Assembly (NCBI GenBank): GCA_024640625.1
Contig: JAHEER010000008.1
Location: 1-64,000, forward strand
Length of the DNA stretch: 64,000 bases
Reading direction: 5' to 3'
Source of the DNA: Desulfobulbaceae bacterium
Lineage (GTDB): Bacteria; Desulfobacterota; Desulfobulbia; Desulfobulbales; Desulfocapsaceae
Shown piece after piece: positions 37,247 through 46,294 of this stretch. The translations under genes and the position numbers were made by a program. The notes below the pieces were generated by a model that saw nothing but the letters and a program-made list of their open reading frames with translations, had not been told where the DNA came from and made no database searches. How positions within the stretch are numbered: position 1 is the stretch's first letter; the number at the start of each line of letters is the position of its first letter.

Positions 37247-38692
37247 ATGAAAGGACAATTAAAGAACAGCGTCGAAGGCAGTCTCTGGCTCGACATGGAA
37301 GGGGTTGATGACGGCAACCTTCAGGTGAGCCGCTTTGCGGCCCGCAAGGATGAAACCTGGTGCGTGTTCGGCGACAATCGCTCCGGCCTTAATCGGTTTG
37401 TGGACTTCTTCCGCCGTCCGAATAACCCCTCGCTGTCCTACAGCAAACTGATTATTCCAGCGGATCTTGCGGTTGTCAGTTTCAAAGACCAGCAGGAACT
37501 GTTCGAGCAGGAAGTACGCAACGATCAATCCGATTTTCTGAATCGCATCGATCCAGGTACGCCGGCCAGGGAATTTCTCACCCACCTCGAGGAGAATAAA
37601 GCTCTGATCGAGCAGTTTAAATTAGGGCATGTACTGAACAGCGGGTACCGGCAGCTCAGTTCCGGGGAAAGCCGTAAACTGCTTATTCTCCGAGCGGTCA
37701 CCGATGGCGCTACCCATTTGCTGATCGAGAATCCCTACGATGGACTCGATGTCGACTCTTGCGTCGAGTTCGATCGCATTATGCAGCTGCTCCTCGAGCG
37801 CTCCATAATGGTTCTTCTTGTGCTCTCGAGCCGCTCTGATATTCCTGACTGGTGTTCCCACCTGGCATGGTTTGACAAAGGCAGGCTGGTGAGTTCCGGC
37901 ATGAGGGCTGAAATGGGCGCCCGCATCGTTGACGGCAGCGCCGGCGATGACTGGGGGCAGATCCTGGATACGCTCGGCAGCAGGGAGGCAGACGGCGACG
38001 GTGAGGACCTGGTGAGATTGGTTAATGGTCAGGCGCGCTATGGCGATCGCGTAATATTTTCCAACTTCGATTTCAGTGTTACCCGCGGGCAGCACACCTT
38101 GATAAGCGGTCCCAACGGCGCTGGCAAATCGACGCTGCTGGGTCTGATAACCGGCGATCACCCCGACTGCTACACCAACGAGCTCTATCTGTTCGGCAGA
38201 CGCCGCGGTACCGGCGAGTCGATCTGGCAGATCAAGCAGGAGATGGGTATCGTCAGCCCCGCCTTGCATCGGGAGCATTATATCCCCGGCAACGCCCTGC
38301 AGATTGTGGTGTCAGGCTTTTTCGATTCAATCGGTTTGTACTGCAGACCTGCGGATCACCAGTGGGAGCTTGCCCGGTCCTGGCTCGGGGTAATCGGCTT
38401 GAGTGGTCTGCAGTCGAAGCCGTTTCGCAGTCTGGGCTACGGTGAGCAGCGACTCGTACTGATTGCCAGGGCGCTGATCAAGATGCCCAAAATACTCGTC
38501 CTCGATGAACCCAGCCACGGTCTCGATGATGCCAACCGGTCACATCTTCTCGATTTCCTCGAACTGGTGGTAGAAAAGCGGATCAGCACCATCCTCTACG
38601 TCAGCCATCGCCGTGATGAGTTTCGCCAGTTTTTCCGGCAGCATATTCGCTTCGATCGATCTCAGGATCTCTGCTCCCCTGCATCCAGTTAG
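37247..38692 (+). CDS. modF: ModF-like tandem ABC ATPase
   Basis: A 481-residue soluble protein with two ABC ATPase domains. The N-terminal one has a degenerate Walker A (FGDNRSGLNRFVDFF, without the GK-S/T) but keeps a signature-like LSSGESRKLLILRA and LLIENPYDGLD. The C-terminal one is complete: ISGPNGAGKSTLLGLITG, the ModF-type EMGIVSPALHREH segment, LGYGEQRLVLIARAL and ILVLDEPSHGLD. This is the layout of ModF (also called PhrA), linked to molybdenum metabolism by homology, with an uncertain biochemical role. No molybdate transporter genes lie nearby, and no membrane-spanning region is present. Confidence 0.82.
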   Translation: MKGQLKNSVEGSLWLDMEGVDDGNLQVSRFAARKDETWCVFGDNRSGLNRFVDFFRRPNNPSLSYSKLIIPADLAVVSFKDQQELFEQEVRNDQSDFLNRIDPGTPAREFLTHLEENKALIEQFKLGHVLNSGYRQLSSGESRKLLILRAVTDGATHLLIENPYDGLDVDSCVEFDRIMQLLLERSIMVLLVLSSRSDIPDWCSHLAWFDKGRLVSSGMRAEMGARIVDGSAGDDWGQILDTLGSREADGDGEDLVRLVNGQARYGDRVIFSNFDFSVTRGQHTLISGPNGAGKSTLLGLITGDHPDCYTNELYLFGRRRGTGESIWQIKQEMGIVSPALHREHYIPGNALQIVVSGFFDSIGLYCRPADHQWELARSWLGVIGLSGLQSKPFRSLGYGEQRLVLIARALIKMPKILVLDEPSHGLDDANRSHLLDFLELVVEKRISTILYVSHRRDEFRQFFRQHIRFDRSQDLCSPASS

Positions 38693-38908
38693 ATTTTTCC
38701 AATCTCACCTCCAGGTGTGCCGCTCTCAGGAAAAGGCGGCCTGAAAAAGAGCACCTGGGAAACGGCGCATTTATTAAACATCGGTTGCGGTGGTATAATA
38801 AAGTAAATGGACGAATGTACCGGTGTTCTGGTGCCGTTGGTCTGCACGCCTAAACTCATCTGCTTCGTGGTCAGTGGATGGCAACTCTCAGATCTGGAGG
38901 ATTATGTT

Positions 38909-39700
38909 ATGTCAGATTCCGGCCTGATCAGACGCTACCCGGATTTTTTCGTTTCCGAAATCCACCAGGAGGTGCTGTGGCTGAGATTTTCCGGCAACTT
39001 TTTTCACAACATCACCAGCTTTGACAAACGTGATTTTCTGGGGGACTACTTCCAGCGGGTGAAAAAGAACGAGGCCTTGAAGACGGTGGTTTTTGAAACA
39101 AACTACCGTGAATCCGGGGTCGACGAGTATGTGGATTTTTTTCTCTCGCACACCGATGAGGCAAGCCTGTTTGGCGGCACGAGATTGCTGGAGATTAACA
39201 AACTGAGCAATATCATCAACCAGACGATCATCAGCATGATCGAGCTGAATAAATTCACCATTCAGATCTGCCAGGGAGCGACCCTGAGCATCTTCATGAA
39301 TATCGGCTTCGCCTGCGATTACCGGATTATCAGCGACAATACGGTATTCTATAATGCCTTCAAGAAAATAGGCGGTTTGCCGCTTGGCGGCGGCTCCTTC
39401 TTCCTGACCAAGCTGCTGGGCCGAAGCAGGGCAAACCAACTCCTGCTTCTGGAAGATGAAATTCCGGCCAGCCACGCCCTGCAGTTAGGAATAGTCGATA
39501 AGGTTGTGCCCCAGGCGGCACTTGAGTCCACCGCCTTGCAGGCGACGCAAAAGATCAGTAAGGTCCAGCCGCGCACTTTGAGTGGAATAAAACGCCTGAC
39601 CAATTTTTCCCTGCAGGAGCTGAAGGTCTACCTGGCCCGGGAAACCGAGGAACTGCAAAGGGTTTGTGTGCAAATGGGGCAGCAGAAGGTCTATGTCTGA
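38909..39700 (+). CDS. Crotonase-fold (enoyl-CoA hydratase/isomerase-like) protein
   Basis: A 263-residue protein of the enoyl-CoA hydratase superfamily. I chose ATG 38909 because GGAGG precedes it by eight bases; an upstream in-frame start at 38807 would add 34 poorly supported residues. The crotonase core is visible in FTIQICQGATLSIFMNIGFACDYRIISD (about residues 122-149, oxyanion-hole and CoA-binding region), then KKIGGLPLGGGSFFLTKLLG and ASHALQLGIVDKVVP. In true hydratases the first oxyanion segment reads A-x-x-G and catalytic Glu residues are found; here ICQGATLS and LPLGGG keep the glycines but the Glu pair is not evident. Enzymatic activity is therefore uncertain. Confidence 0.75.
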   Translation: MSDSGLIRRYPDFFVSEIHQEVLWLRFSGNFFHNITSFDKRDFLGDYFQRVKKNEALKTVVFETNYRESGVDEYVDFFLSHTDEASLFGGTRLLEINKLSNIINQTIISMIELNKFTIQICQGATLSIFMNIGFACDYRIISDNTVFYNAFKKIGGLPLGGGSFFLTKLLGRSRANQLLLLEDEIPASHALQLGIVDKVVPQAALESTALQATQKISKVQPRTLSGIKRLTNFSLQELKVYLARETEELQRVCVQMGQQKVYV

Positions 39701-39735
39701 AGGAGGCAATTCTTATGAGATCCCGGTCAGGATGA

Positions 39736-39780
39736 GGCGCAGATAACAAGTGCGGCCGCAATGAATCTGCTCTCTGCGCC
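39736..39780. other. Nested inverted repeat after the crotonase-like gene
   Basis: GGCGCAG (39736-39742) pairs with CTGCGCC (39774-39780) and encloses the palindrome TGCGGCCGCA. There is no T-run, so it is not a standard terminator. It lies between two convergent genes and may stabilise the mRNA ends. Confidence 0.35.
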
Positions 39781-39830
39781 TTTAGCGGCACCCCTGAAAT
39801 GAGGGTATCATCCCCGGGGGCGTATGCAGC

Positions 39831-40373
39831 TCAGGAAAAGCTTTCCTCGAACAGCTTTTCGATTGCCGTCCTACCGGCATCATTGAGATATCTGGTACCG
39901 GAGCCGACGAAGGTGTCATACTGAATGCGGGGAGAGTCTTCCTGCCAACCCTCCTTCCAGGTAAACCACTTTTCCGCAGGCTGGTCGAATACGTGCAGGG
40001 GGCGGTTGAACATTTTCGCTAACTGAACCGCCCAGCCGGTTCCGCCCTTTACCGAGCCGTCTTCCTGGATCGAGCCAATCACGAATATCTGGTAGCCGCT
40101 GTTGACCATATGGAAGATGGTCTGCAGAACCTTACGAATCTTTTCAGTCTCGTAATAGGTGCGGTTCAGCATTTTTGAAGCCAGCTCCATACTTATATCG
40201 CCGCGTACGAGCTCTTCCTTGGACAGAATCCTGACATTTTTATCGCGCGAAAGTTTGTGACCCTCAAAAGTGAAAATCACTTCATTTACCGAATATTTTT
40301 CGGCCGTTTCTCCAAACACGGTTTCGGCTCCCTTGAGGCCGCCGCTGAACAGGGTGCATTGTGTTGCTTCCAT
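39831..40373 (-). CDS. Uncharacterised protein, SLOG/Rossmann-like
   Basis: A 180-residue soluble protein I cannot assign firmly. It begins CTLFSGGLKGAETVFGETAE (about 6-25), with a glycine-rich loop after the first strand. Further on are QIFVIGSIQEDGSVKGGTGW (about 94-113) and AVQLAKMFNRPLHVFDQ with WFTW. A glycine-rich loop at the first strand, a second GGTGW loop and a LAKMFNRPLHVFD helix-strand unit are what one sees in SLOG/LOG-type nucleotide-binding folds (YpsA-related). The ligand and role are unknown. It stands alone, with about 120 bases on either side. Confidence 0.55.
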   Translation of the reverse strand: MEATQCTLFSGGLKGAETVFGETAEKYSVNEVIFTFEGHKLSRDKNVRILSKEELVRGDISMELASKMLNRTYYETEKIRKVLQTIFHMVNSGYQIFVIGSIQEDGSVKGGTGWAVQLAKMFNRPLHVFDQPAEKWFTWKEGWQEDSPRIQYDTFVGSGTRYLNDAGRTAIEKLFEESFS

Positions 40374-40492
40374 TTTTATTCCTCATAATAATTGCCTTAA
40401 GTGGTGAAACTTACGAATGTCACGAACAAATAATACAGTTCGGGCGAAAGGCAACCACGATTGCTGCTGGGGAAAAATTTAATTAAAACACC

Positions 40493-41452
40493 CTATGGTT
40501 TTACTGCCGATAAAAAGACCCGCCAGGGGGCGGGGTAGCCCTCCACGGTCAGGGCAGGATCTTGGGGGGAGATATAGTCCTCGTAGGATTCGAACTCCAT
40601 CCACTCGGTGCGCCGCTGTTCCGCGGAGCTCATGGGGTGCGCACAGAACAGTTCGACCTTGGTGAACGCGGCGCGCAGCAGCCAGTTCTCAAGCGCTTTG
40701 CCGGTGGGCACGAAATAGGTACCCGGCACTTTGGCGTAGGTCCGCTCAGGAAAGAGGGCGATCGGCTCGCTGCCGGGGAGGGCCTGGGATTCAATGAGCA
40801 GGGTTCCTCCCGGTTTGAGGGCCGTAAATATATCTCTGAGAATCTCGATTGGAGCACTCTGGTGGTAAATAATGCCCATCAGGAAAATCACGTCGAAGCT
40901 TTGCGGAAACAAGGAGACGTGTTCGACCCCGAGCAGATCGATGTGGAGATTGTCAAAGCCGGCCATGGCGTTGAGGGACTTGAAGCAGTAATAGTGCTGC
41001 ACCGACGGTTCGAAACCGAGCACCAGCCGGGGTTCGTGGGGCACCATGCGGAACATGTAATAGCCGTTGTTGCAGCCGATATCGGCGACTATTTTTCCGC
41101 TGAGATCGGGGAGTCGGTCCCGCAGGCGGTTCCATTTGCGTTCGCTGCGCCACTCGGCGTCTACCTCGATGCCGAAAATGGAGAAGGGGCCTTTGCGCCA
41201 GGGCATGAAGCATTTGAGCTGCTCCCTGATTTCCTGCCGGCTTTCCGAGGAAAGCTCATCGGACCCGCCAATGGTCACTGTGTCGGCAGTGCAGTCAGTG
41301 AGGCTGGCCCGATGAGCGCGGAGCCGTTCAAAGGGGGTGCGATACCTGAGAAACCCTTTTTTATTCTGGTTTACCCAGCGCTGCCGCTGCTCGTGGATCT
41401 CGGTGATAGCATGATGATCGATCCCCGGTTGAAGATGCCTTAGATAGTGCAT
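40493..41452 (-). CDS. cmoB: tRNA U34 carboxymethyltransferase CmoB
   Basis: Transfers a carboxymethyl group from carboxy-SAM to 5-hydroxyuridine at wobble position 34, making cmo5U and widening codon reading. The 319 residues match CmoB length. Visible are KGPFSIFGIEVDAEWRSERK and WNRLRDRLPDLSGKIVADIG (about 92-131), the SAM-fold loop GCNNGYYMFRMVPHEP, VLGFEPSVQHYY, FDVIFLMGIIYHQSAPIEIL, PGGTLLIESQALPG, and the C-terminal AFTKVELFCAHPMSSAEQRR with TEWMEFESYEDYI. It lies 16 bases after cmoA, which supplies the cofactor. Confidence 0.95.
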   Translation of the reverse strand: MHYLRHLQPGIDHHAITEIHEQRQRWVNQNKKGFLRYRTPFERLRAHRASLTDCTADTVTIGGSDELSSESRQEIREQLKCFMPWRKGPFSIFGIEVDAEWRSERKWNRLRDRLPDLSGKIVADIGCNNGYYMFRMVPHEPRLVLGFEPSVQHYYCFKSLNAMAGFDNLHIDLLGVEHVSLFPQSFDVIFLMGIIYHQSAPIEILRDIFTALKPGGTLLIESQALPGSEPIALFPERTYAKVPGTYFVPTGKALENWLLRAAFTKVELFCAHPMSSAEQRRTEWMEFESYEDYISPQDPALTVEGYPAPWRVFLSAVKP

Positions 41453-41468
41453 TTAAAAGAAGAGGCTG

Positions 41469-42194
41469 TCAGCTTGATTTGAGCGCCACGAAGGAAGAAA
41501 AATTAAACCATTGGAGAAAGGTGGTGATCGGCTTAAAACCAGCGCCGGCGAGCATTTCCATATTCTCCTCGAGAGTAAAAGGTATGAGGATATTTTCCAG
41601 GGCTTCCCGCTTACGGGCGATTTCCAGATCCGAATACCCCTGCGCGCGTTTGAAGTCATGGTGGATATCTATGAAGGTGCGGTTCAGTCTCTTATCCTCG
41701 AGGACCGTTTTCTCACTCAGAATGAGCAGGCCTCCGGGGCGCAGGTTGTCATAGAGTTGGGTAATCAATGACGGCCGCAACACCGGCCTGATAAACTGCA
41801 GGGTGTAATTGAGGATGAAGGCTCCGGTTCCCTTCATGTTGATTTTTGTGATATCGGCCTTTTCGAAAGAGACGGCATAGTCTTTCGCGTAGAACTCGGC
41901 TTTAAGACGTGCTTTGGCAAGCATGGCCGGAGAACTGTCTAAGCCGACGAAGCGGAACCGCTGGTCCGCCAGTTCCCTGGCAAAATAGAGCAGTGCGGTG
42001 CCGGTGGCGCAGCCCAGATCGCAGACCAGGTCGCCCGGGTTCAAGTGGGCGGCCAGCAGTCTGCCGGTTTCCCTGATCACGTTTTTGTAGCAGGGAATGG
42101 AGCGGTCGAGCATGTCGTCGAACACCTCAACGACCCGCTCGTTGAAATCAAAATCTTCAGGAACGGTATCAACCTGGTACAGCCTGTCTTTCAT
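41469..42194 (-). CDS. cmoA: Carboxy-SAM synthase CmoA
   Basis: Converts S-adenosylmethionine plus prephenate into carboxy-SAM for CmoB. The 241 residues are normal in length. Seen are the methyltransferase-fold loop VCDLGCATGTALLYFA (about 58-73), VGLDSSPAMLAKARLK, VSFEKADITKI, FILNYTLQFIRPVLRPSLIT and LRPGGLLILSEK. It starts four bases after ydbL ends, so it belongs to the ydbH-ynbE-ydbL-cmoA-cmoB operon. Confidence 0.95.
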   Translation of the reverse strand: MKDRLYQVDTVPEDFDFNERVVEVFDDMLDRSIPCYKNVIRETGRLLAAHLNPGDLVCDLGCATGTALLYFARELADQRFRFVGLDSSPAMLAKARLKAEFYAKDYAVSFEKADITKINMKGTGAFILNYTLQFIRPVLRPSLITQLYDNLRPGGLLILSEKTVLEDKRLNRTFIDIHHDFKRAQGYSDLEIARKREALENILIPFTLEENMEMLAGAGFKPITTFLQWFNFSSFVALKSS

Positions 42195-42198
42195 GGGG

Positions 42199-42570
42199 CT
42201 ATTTTTTATACCAGGTCCCGTCAGGTTTCTGGAACCAGTGTCCTCTACTGCCTATGTCGCTTATCTGTTTGGCCCGGCGCTGGCCGACGAGGGCAATATC
42301 TACCTGCTGTTTTTGGGCGATGGCGCCATATACGCTCTTGCGGTCCTTGTTTTCTTCCATGATCAGCGTTTGTGCAGATTTGTCAGAAGTTCGTAATTCC
42401 AGATAGCCCTGATTGTTCTCCCCGATAGTACCCTTGTCCTTGAGCGCATTGATGGCCGGAATTCTGGCCAGCATCCGCTCCTTGATCGAAGCGGCCTGGC
42501 TATTAAGGACGCCGCTCAACAGGGCCGTCACCGCCACAGCTATGATAAAAAAGAATCTACGGTTATACAT
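42199..42570 (-). CDS. ydbL: YdbL-like DUF1318 periplasmic protein
   Basis: A 123-residue secreted protein. From ATG 42570, preceded by GGGGAGG, it has a signal peptide (RRFFFIIAVAVTALLSGVL then SQAAS). The DUF1318 domain follows: RIPAINALKDKGTIGENNQG and YLELR, ending near HWFQKPDGTWYKK. In E. coli YdbL works with YnbE and YdbH at the outer membrane. An upstream start at 42654 would place residues before the signal peptide and is rejected. Confidence 0.88.
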   Translation of the reverse strand: MYNRRFFFIIAVAVTALLSGVLNSQAASIKERMLARIPAINALKDKGTIGENNQGYLELRTSDKSAQTLIMEENKDRKSVYGAIAQKQQVDIALVGQRRAKQISDIGSRGHWFQKPDGTWYKK

Positions 42571-42601
42571 GCCGAACCTCCCCGATTTGTCATGTGCGGA
42601 A

Positions 42602-42799
42602 TCATTCATTCTGGGCCGCCTCGTCGATGTCGCCGAAAAAGTCATCCAGGGCACGGTCCACTTTGACGTTGACGTCGATGGTGATATGGATGGGTTTTAT
42701 CTCAACCGGTTTGACATCCACTTCATGTTTGGTGCAGGCCGCGCTGATACCTAGCAGCAGCGCCAGACAAAAAAGACGGGCCAATAATTGCAGTTTCAT
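42602..42799 (-). CDS. ynbE: YnbE-like lipoprotein
   Basis: A 65-residue lipoprotein. The signal peptide LARLFCLALLLGISAAC ends in a lipobox Cys at residue 22. The mature part, KHEVDVKPVEIKPIHITIDV followed by NVKVDRALDDFFGDI, is the conserved YnbE form. In E. coli YnbE forms an intermembrane bridge with YdbH by beta-strand stacking. Its first codon overlaps the stop of ydbH (ATGA). Confidence 0.9.
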   Translation of the reverse strand: MKLQLLARLFCLALLLGISAACTKHEVDVKPVEIKPIHITIDVNVKVDRALDDFFGDIDEAAQNE

Positions 42800-45357
42800 T
42801 GTCCACTCCCCATGATCGTATTGATGGACTGGCCGACCTGAAAAAGCTCGACCAGCGGTACTCTGAAATTCACATCCAGGCGGATTGGATACTGCAGTCC
42901 CGGGCCCTGATCCGACTCGCTGAGCATGCCTTTTTTATCAAACTTGAAGGGCAGGGCAGTGCTGGGCTTGCCGTCAAGTTCCAGAGTCAGCAGCAGGTCG
43001 TCTCCGGCGCTGTTAAAACTCAATTTCGTCCAGTTATAGGAGAAGTCCTCGAGTGCCTGAAGCGCATAGTTAAGAAAACCCGCCTCGCTGACCCCGCCCA
43101 CGCCCTGCCGGAGCAGATCCGTGTCGCTGAAGCGCACTATACCACCTGCACCCGGCGTCGAAAACAGAAATCCATCATCAAAGTCGAGTCGTTTCCTGGA
43201 GAGTTTAATCGGCAGTTTGCCGTTCAGTGAACCCTCACCTTCGGTGCCTTTGAAACCGAACTGATCAAGCAGTTCAGCCAGTCCGATTCGGCTGCAGAAG
43301 AGGGTGGTGTCGATTTCGGATGTCTGGGTAGACAGGCGCAGGCTGCCGGATTCAAGGGTGCCGCCGCACCATCTGAGTTTGCTTTTTTCGATGAACAGCG
43401 ACTGGGGGCTTTCCACCCGGAAAGTAAACGATCCGTCACTGAAATGCAGCGTGGAAATATCAATTGCAGCCACCGAGCAGCGCTGGCTGGGGCTCGATTG
43501 CAGCCGCGGCAGTTCGGGAAACTCGATGGCGCAGTCCAGACCCTCCAGACTGATGTTTTTATCGGACAAACTGATTTTTGCATCGCCTATGGCGGCCTGC
43601 GCCCGGGCGGTGATTCCTCCATCGTAGGCGATTCTGCCCCGCGCCTTGAGATTGCCTGAGAAATCGAGATCGGCTGGCAGAGAGAGAAACGAAGGAAAAA
43701 ACGCTGGCTCGAGGGCGTCCGTGGTAAGTTCCCAGGACACCGAACCCGTTCTGGAGGGCCATGCCAGCTGGCCGTTGAACGGTATGGAAAGATCGGGGCT
43801 GTGCCTCAGTTCAAGCGCACCTTGGGCAGTGTAATCTGAGCCGCGTTGGGCAAGAGTTGCGGCCAGGGAAAAAAGATGCTCACCCTCGATCTCCACCGCC
43901 TCAATGGAGAAAGAGCCGGGGGCCGTTGAAGTGCTTGAAAATAAGCGGGTGAACGGCAGTTCGAGGGCAAGATTCTTGGCGGCCAGATTTTTATCGGGAA
44001 TACTTATTTCCGCCAGGGACGCGTAAATTCTGGCTTCAAGCTCATCAGTGGAGCGGTTCAGGCTAGCCTTAAGCTCGATGGGTGAAGTCGTCACATGAAA
44101 GAAGTCGCGGCGCAGATCCAGGGGACCGCTCTGCAGTTTCAAGGCCGCCCGCATGTGCTGGTCTAGCGACTCGAGGGAGGAAGATATACGCAGACCTGCG
44201 AGTCCGGAAACTGACCAGCCGTCGACCAGTTCAAGTGGCCGATCGGAGTGATACTCGCCGGTCAGAAAAAGGTGCGCCCCGCCGGAACCGGACCAGCCGC
44301 CGTCGAAAGCAAGAGACAGTGGCCTCGAAGCTGTTTTCGAGTCACCCTCACCAGGCCAGGAGACGGTTGCCGTTCCAGAAGTTTTCGCTTCTCCGTTCCG
44401 GTAGCTCGTTTCCCCATCAATCTCAACCAGAGCCTGGACGGGACTGTGGAGGGCGAGCGGGTGCAGCTGGAAGCGGTGGTTTTGGGCATCGCCGGAGAGA
44501 ACAAAATTCAGCGTATTGTTCTCCTCTGCCCCTGAGATTGATACTTTGTCGGTGACGTAGCGCAGCCCAGCAAGGCTGCCAGCCAATGTATAGCGCTGTA
44601 GAGAAAAAGAGCTGGCATCGAGGCGCAGGTCGAGATCGGCGCTCATGGTCTTGAAGGTCGGCAGGATAAATGATTCAGCGAAAAGCCAATCGGGCAGCGA
44701 GAGGGCCCCGTTATCGATCGTCAGTTTGGCAGCCAGTTTGTCATCGTCGAGTGCTGCCGAAGCTGAGATTGCGGCGGAAACATCATCCGAGAAGAAGAAT
44801 GACCCGTCGATTGCCTCGAGCCGCTGGTGGGTACCGGTCGAATTGAAGGTTGGTGCTATTTGGGCGTTCACACCGATAAAAAGTGATGGCCGGCGCGCCT
44901 CGTGGATCACGATGCGGCACTGATCGAGGATTAGAGATTCGACCCCCAGCGGCAGCAGAAACAGCGTGTTTTCAGTTCCGGTGTTCTTGGCTCTAATCTG
45001 CGGTTTGAACGCGGGCAGCGCCAGCCGGCCGTCTGCTCTTTGGAAATGAAGGGTGGCGTGATCCACTACCAAACTGCCGATCTTTTTCTGCAGCAGCGAC
45101 TGGGGGGTAAAGCGAATCTGAAATCGAGGGATCGAGAGCACCGGTGTGGTGCCGTCCTTTATCTCGACACTGCCTTCGACAAGATACGGCGTGATTCTGC
45201 TCAGCCGCGCCCGGCTGACGGAGAAAGGGGTTTTGGCAAGTAATGAGGGAAGCACTACCCGGTCAATGATGTGGGGCAGGGACAGGAACCCGACCAGCCC
45301 TATGATAATCATGGTCAGCAGGATAAGAGTTAATTTCTTCAATAACGATCCGGCCAT
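42796..45357 (-). CDS. ydbH: YdbH-like AsmA-family envelope protein
   Basis: An 853-residue protein with one N-terminal anchor (KKLTLILLTMIIIGLVGFL, about 5-23) and a very long periplasmic region of beta strands. The start (LPHIIDRVVLPSLLAKTPFS) and the C-terminal segment (FLNYALQALEDFSYNWTKLS and LELDGKPSTALPF) resemble YdbH/DctA-type AsmA-like proteins. Together with TamB and YhdP, YdbH is implicated in moving phospholipids to the outer membrane in E. coli. Clustering with ynbE and ydbL supports the call. Its length is close to that of E. coli YdbH (about 880). Promoter not identified in the 250-base gap upstream. Confidence 0.88.
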   Translation of the reverse strand: MAGSLLKKLTLILLTMIIIGLVGFLSLPHIIDRVVLPSLLAKTPFSVSRARLSRITPYLVEGSVEIKDGTTPVLSIPRFQIRFTPQSLLQKKIGSLVVDHATLHFQRADGRLALPAFKPQIRAKNTGTENTLFLLPLGVESLILDQCRIVIHEARRPSLFIGVNAQIAPTFNSTGTHQRLEAIDGSFFFSDDVSAAISASAALDDDKLAAKLTIDNGALSLPDWLFAESFILPTFKTMSADLDLRLDASSFSLQRYTLAGSLAGLRYVTDKVSISGAEENNTLNFVLSGDAQNHRFQLHPLALHSPVQALVEIDGETSYRNGEAKTSGTATVSWPGEGDSKTASRPLSLAFDGGWSGSGGAHLFLTGEYHSDRPLELVDGWSVSGLAGLRISSSLESLDQHMRAALKLQSGPLDLRRDFFHVTTSPIELKASLNRSTDELEARIYASLAEISIPDKNLAAKNLALELPFTRLFSSTSTAPGSFSIEAVEIEGEHLFSLAATLAQRGSDYTAQGALELRHSPDLSIPFNGQLAWPSRTGSVSWELTTDALEPAFFPSFLSLPADLDFSGNLKARGRIAYDGGITARAQAAIGDAKISLSDKNISLEGLDCAIEFPELPRLQSSPSQRCSVAAIDISTLHFSDGSFTFRVESPQSLFIEKSKLRWCGGTLESGSLRLSTQTSEIDTTLFCSRIGLAELLDQFGFKGTEGEGSLNGKLPIKLSRKRLDFDDGFLFSTPGAGGIVRFSDTDLLRQGVGGVSEAGFLNYALQALEDFSYNWTKLSFNSAGDDLLLTLELDGKPSTALPFKFDKKGMLSESDQGPGLQYPIRLDVNFRVPLVELFQVGQSINTIMGSGQ

Positions 45358-45607
45358 GATACGAATTCCTTATTCTGCCGCTATCTTAGGTGCGGTTGGG
45401 GTTTCGGATAAAGGTAAATGAATCGGGGGTAAATTTATAGGAAAATCTTTGCCCCGCCAAAGCGGCTGCACCACCTCTTTTTATCCCAACTCAGACGCCA
45501 AAGTATATCCATGTGTCTAGAAAATTCTGTTGCCTTAGGGTAGATATGACAGTATAAACCATCCTTTCCCAAGAAGGTCGAATCATCGATCAACAGGTGG
45601 ATCAGTC

Positions 45608-46261
45608 ATGTCACAAGAAATTGATTTTGATGAGATCCTGACAAAATATCGTTCGGATCCTTACAACTATGTCGACATAACCGCCCCGCACACCGGCGTG
45701 GTTGATTTTCTGGTGGAAAAAGGCAACGGTGTCGATGCCCCGTCCGGTGAGTGGAACCATATTCCCGGCACCCCTCTGTTCCAGATCAGCCGAGAGAGAA
45801 ACGAGAAAACAATAACCGCCCCCATCAACGGTATTGTCTCCGAAATCCGCATCGAATTTCAGGACCAGTTCGTGGAGGCTGGAGAAAAGCTGCTTACCAT
45901 CAGACATCCCCTGAAGAAAAAGGAAATCATCGAATCGATCCTCAAAGAAGTGCTCTATCTCTTTCCGGCGCCGGAAACGGCAAAGTTCTTCTTTGCCATG
46001 GACATTCAGTCGAGAATCGACCAGAAAGGGGCCGGAGGAGTGACCATCAGACCGGGAGACGAAGCCTTCACCATGTCGCTGATGAAGCGTGACACGCCAA
46101 TCTATTATTCAGGCGAAGAGGGCGTCATCCATTCCATCTATTTCAAACCGGGAGTCTCCGTGCCCCAGGGTGAACCTCTCATTGGCGTCTGCCGGGCCGA
46201 TAAACTGCCCTTGATCCAGAAGGTCATCACCCGGGTCAAGGCTGAATGGGATGCAATCTAA
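45608..46261 (+). CDS. Biotinyl/lipoyl-like domain protein without the modifiable lysine
   Basis: A 217-residue soluble protein. Residues about 22-102 have the flattened beta-barrel pattern of a biotinyl domain: VDITAPHTGVVDFLVEKGNG, then IPGTPLFQIS, then TITAPINGIVSEIRIEFQDQ and FVEAGEKLLTIRHPL. Where carriers have EAMKM this protein has SRERN, so the lysine that carries biotin is replaced by Arg. A second, partial motif near residues 168-195 (GEEGVIHSIYFKPGVSVPQG) looks like another half barrel. AGGTGG serves as ribosome-binding site. A biotin ligase homologue follows 33 bases later, presumably in one operon. Function unknown; it may bind rather than carry a cofactor. Confidence 0.65.
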   Translation: MSQEIDFDEILTKYRSDPYNYVDITAPHTGVVDFLVEKGNGVDAPSGEWNHIPGTPLFQISRERNEKTITAPINGIVSEIRIEFQDQFVEAGEKLLTIRHPLKKKEIIESILKEVLYLFPAPETAKFFFAMDIQSRIDQKGAGGVTIRPGDEAFTMSLMKRDTPIYYSGEEGVIHSIYFKPGVSVPQGEPLIGVCRADKLPLIQKVITRVKAEWDAI

Positions 46262-46294
46262 GCCTCTCTTGCCAGCGGTTCCGCCGGGCAGGAG

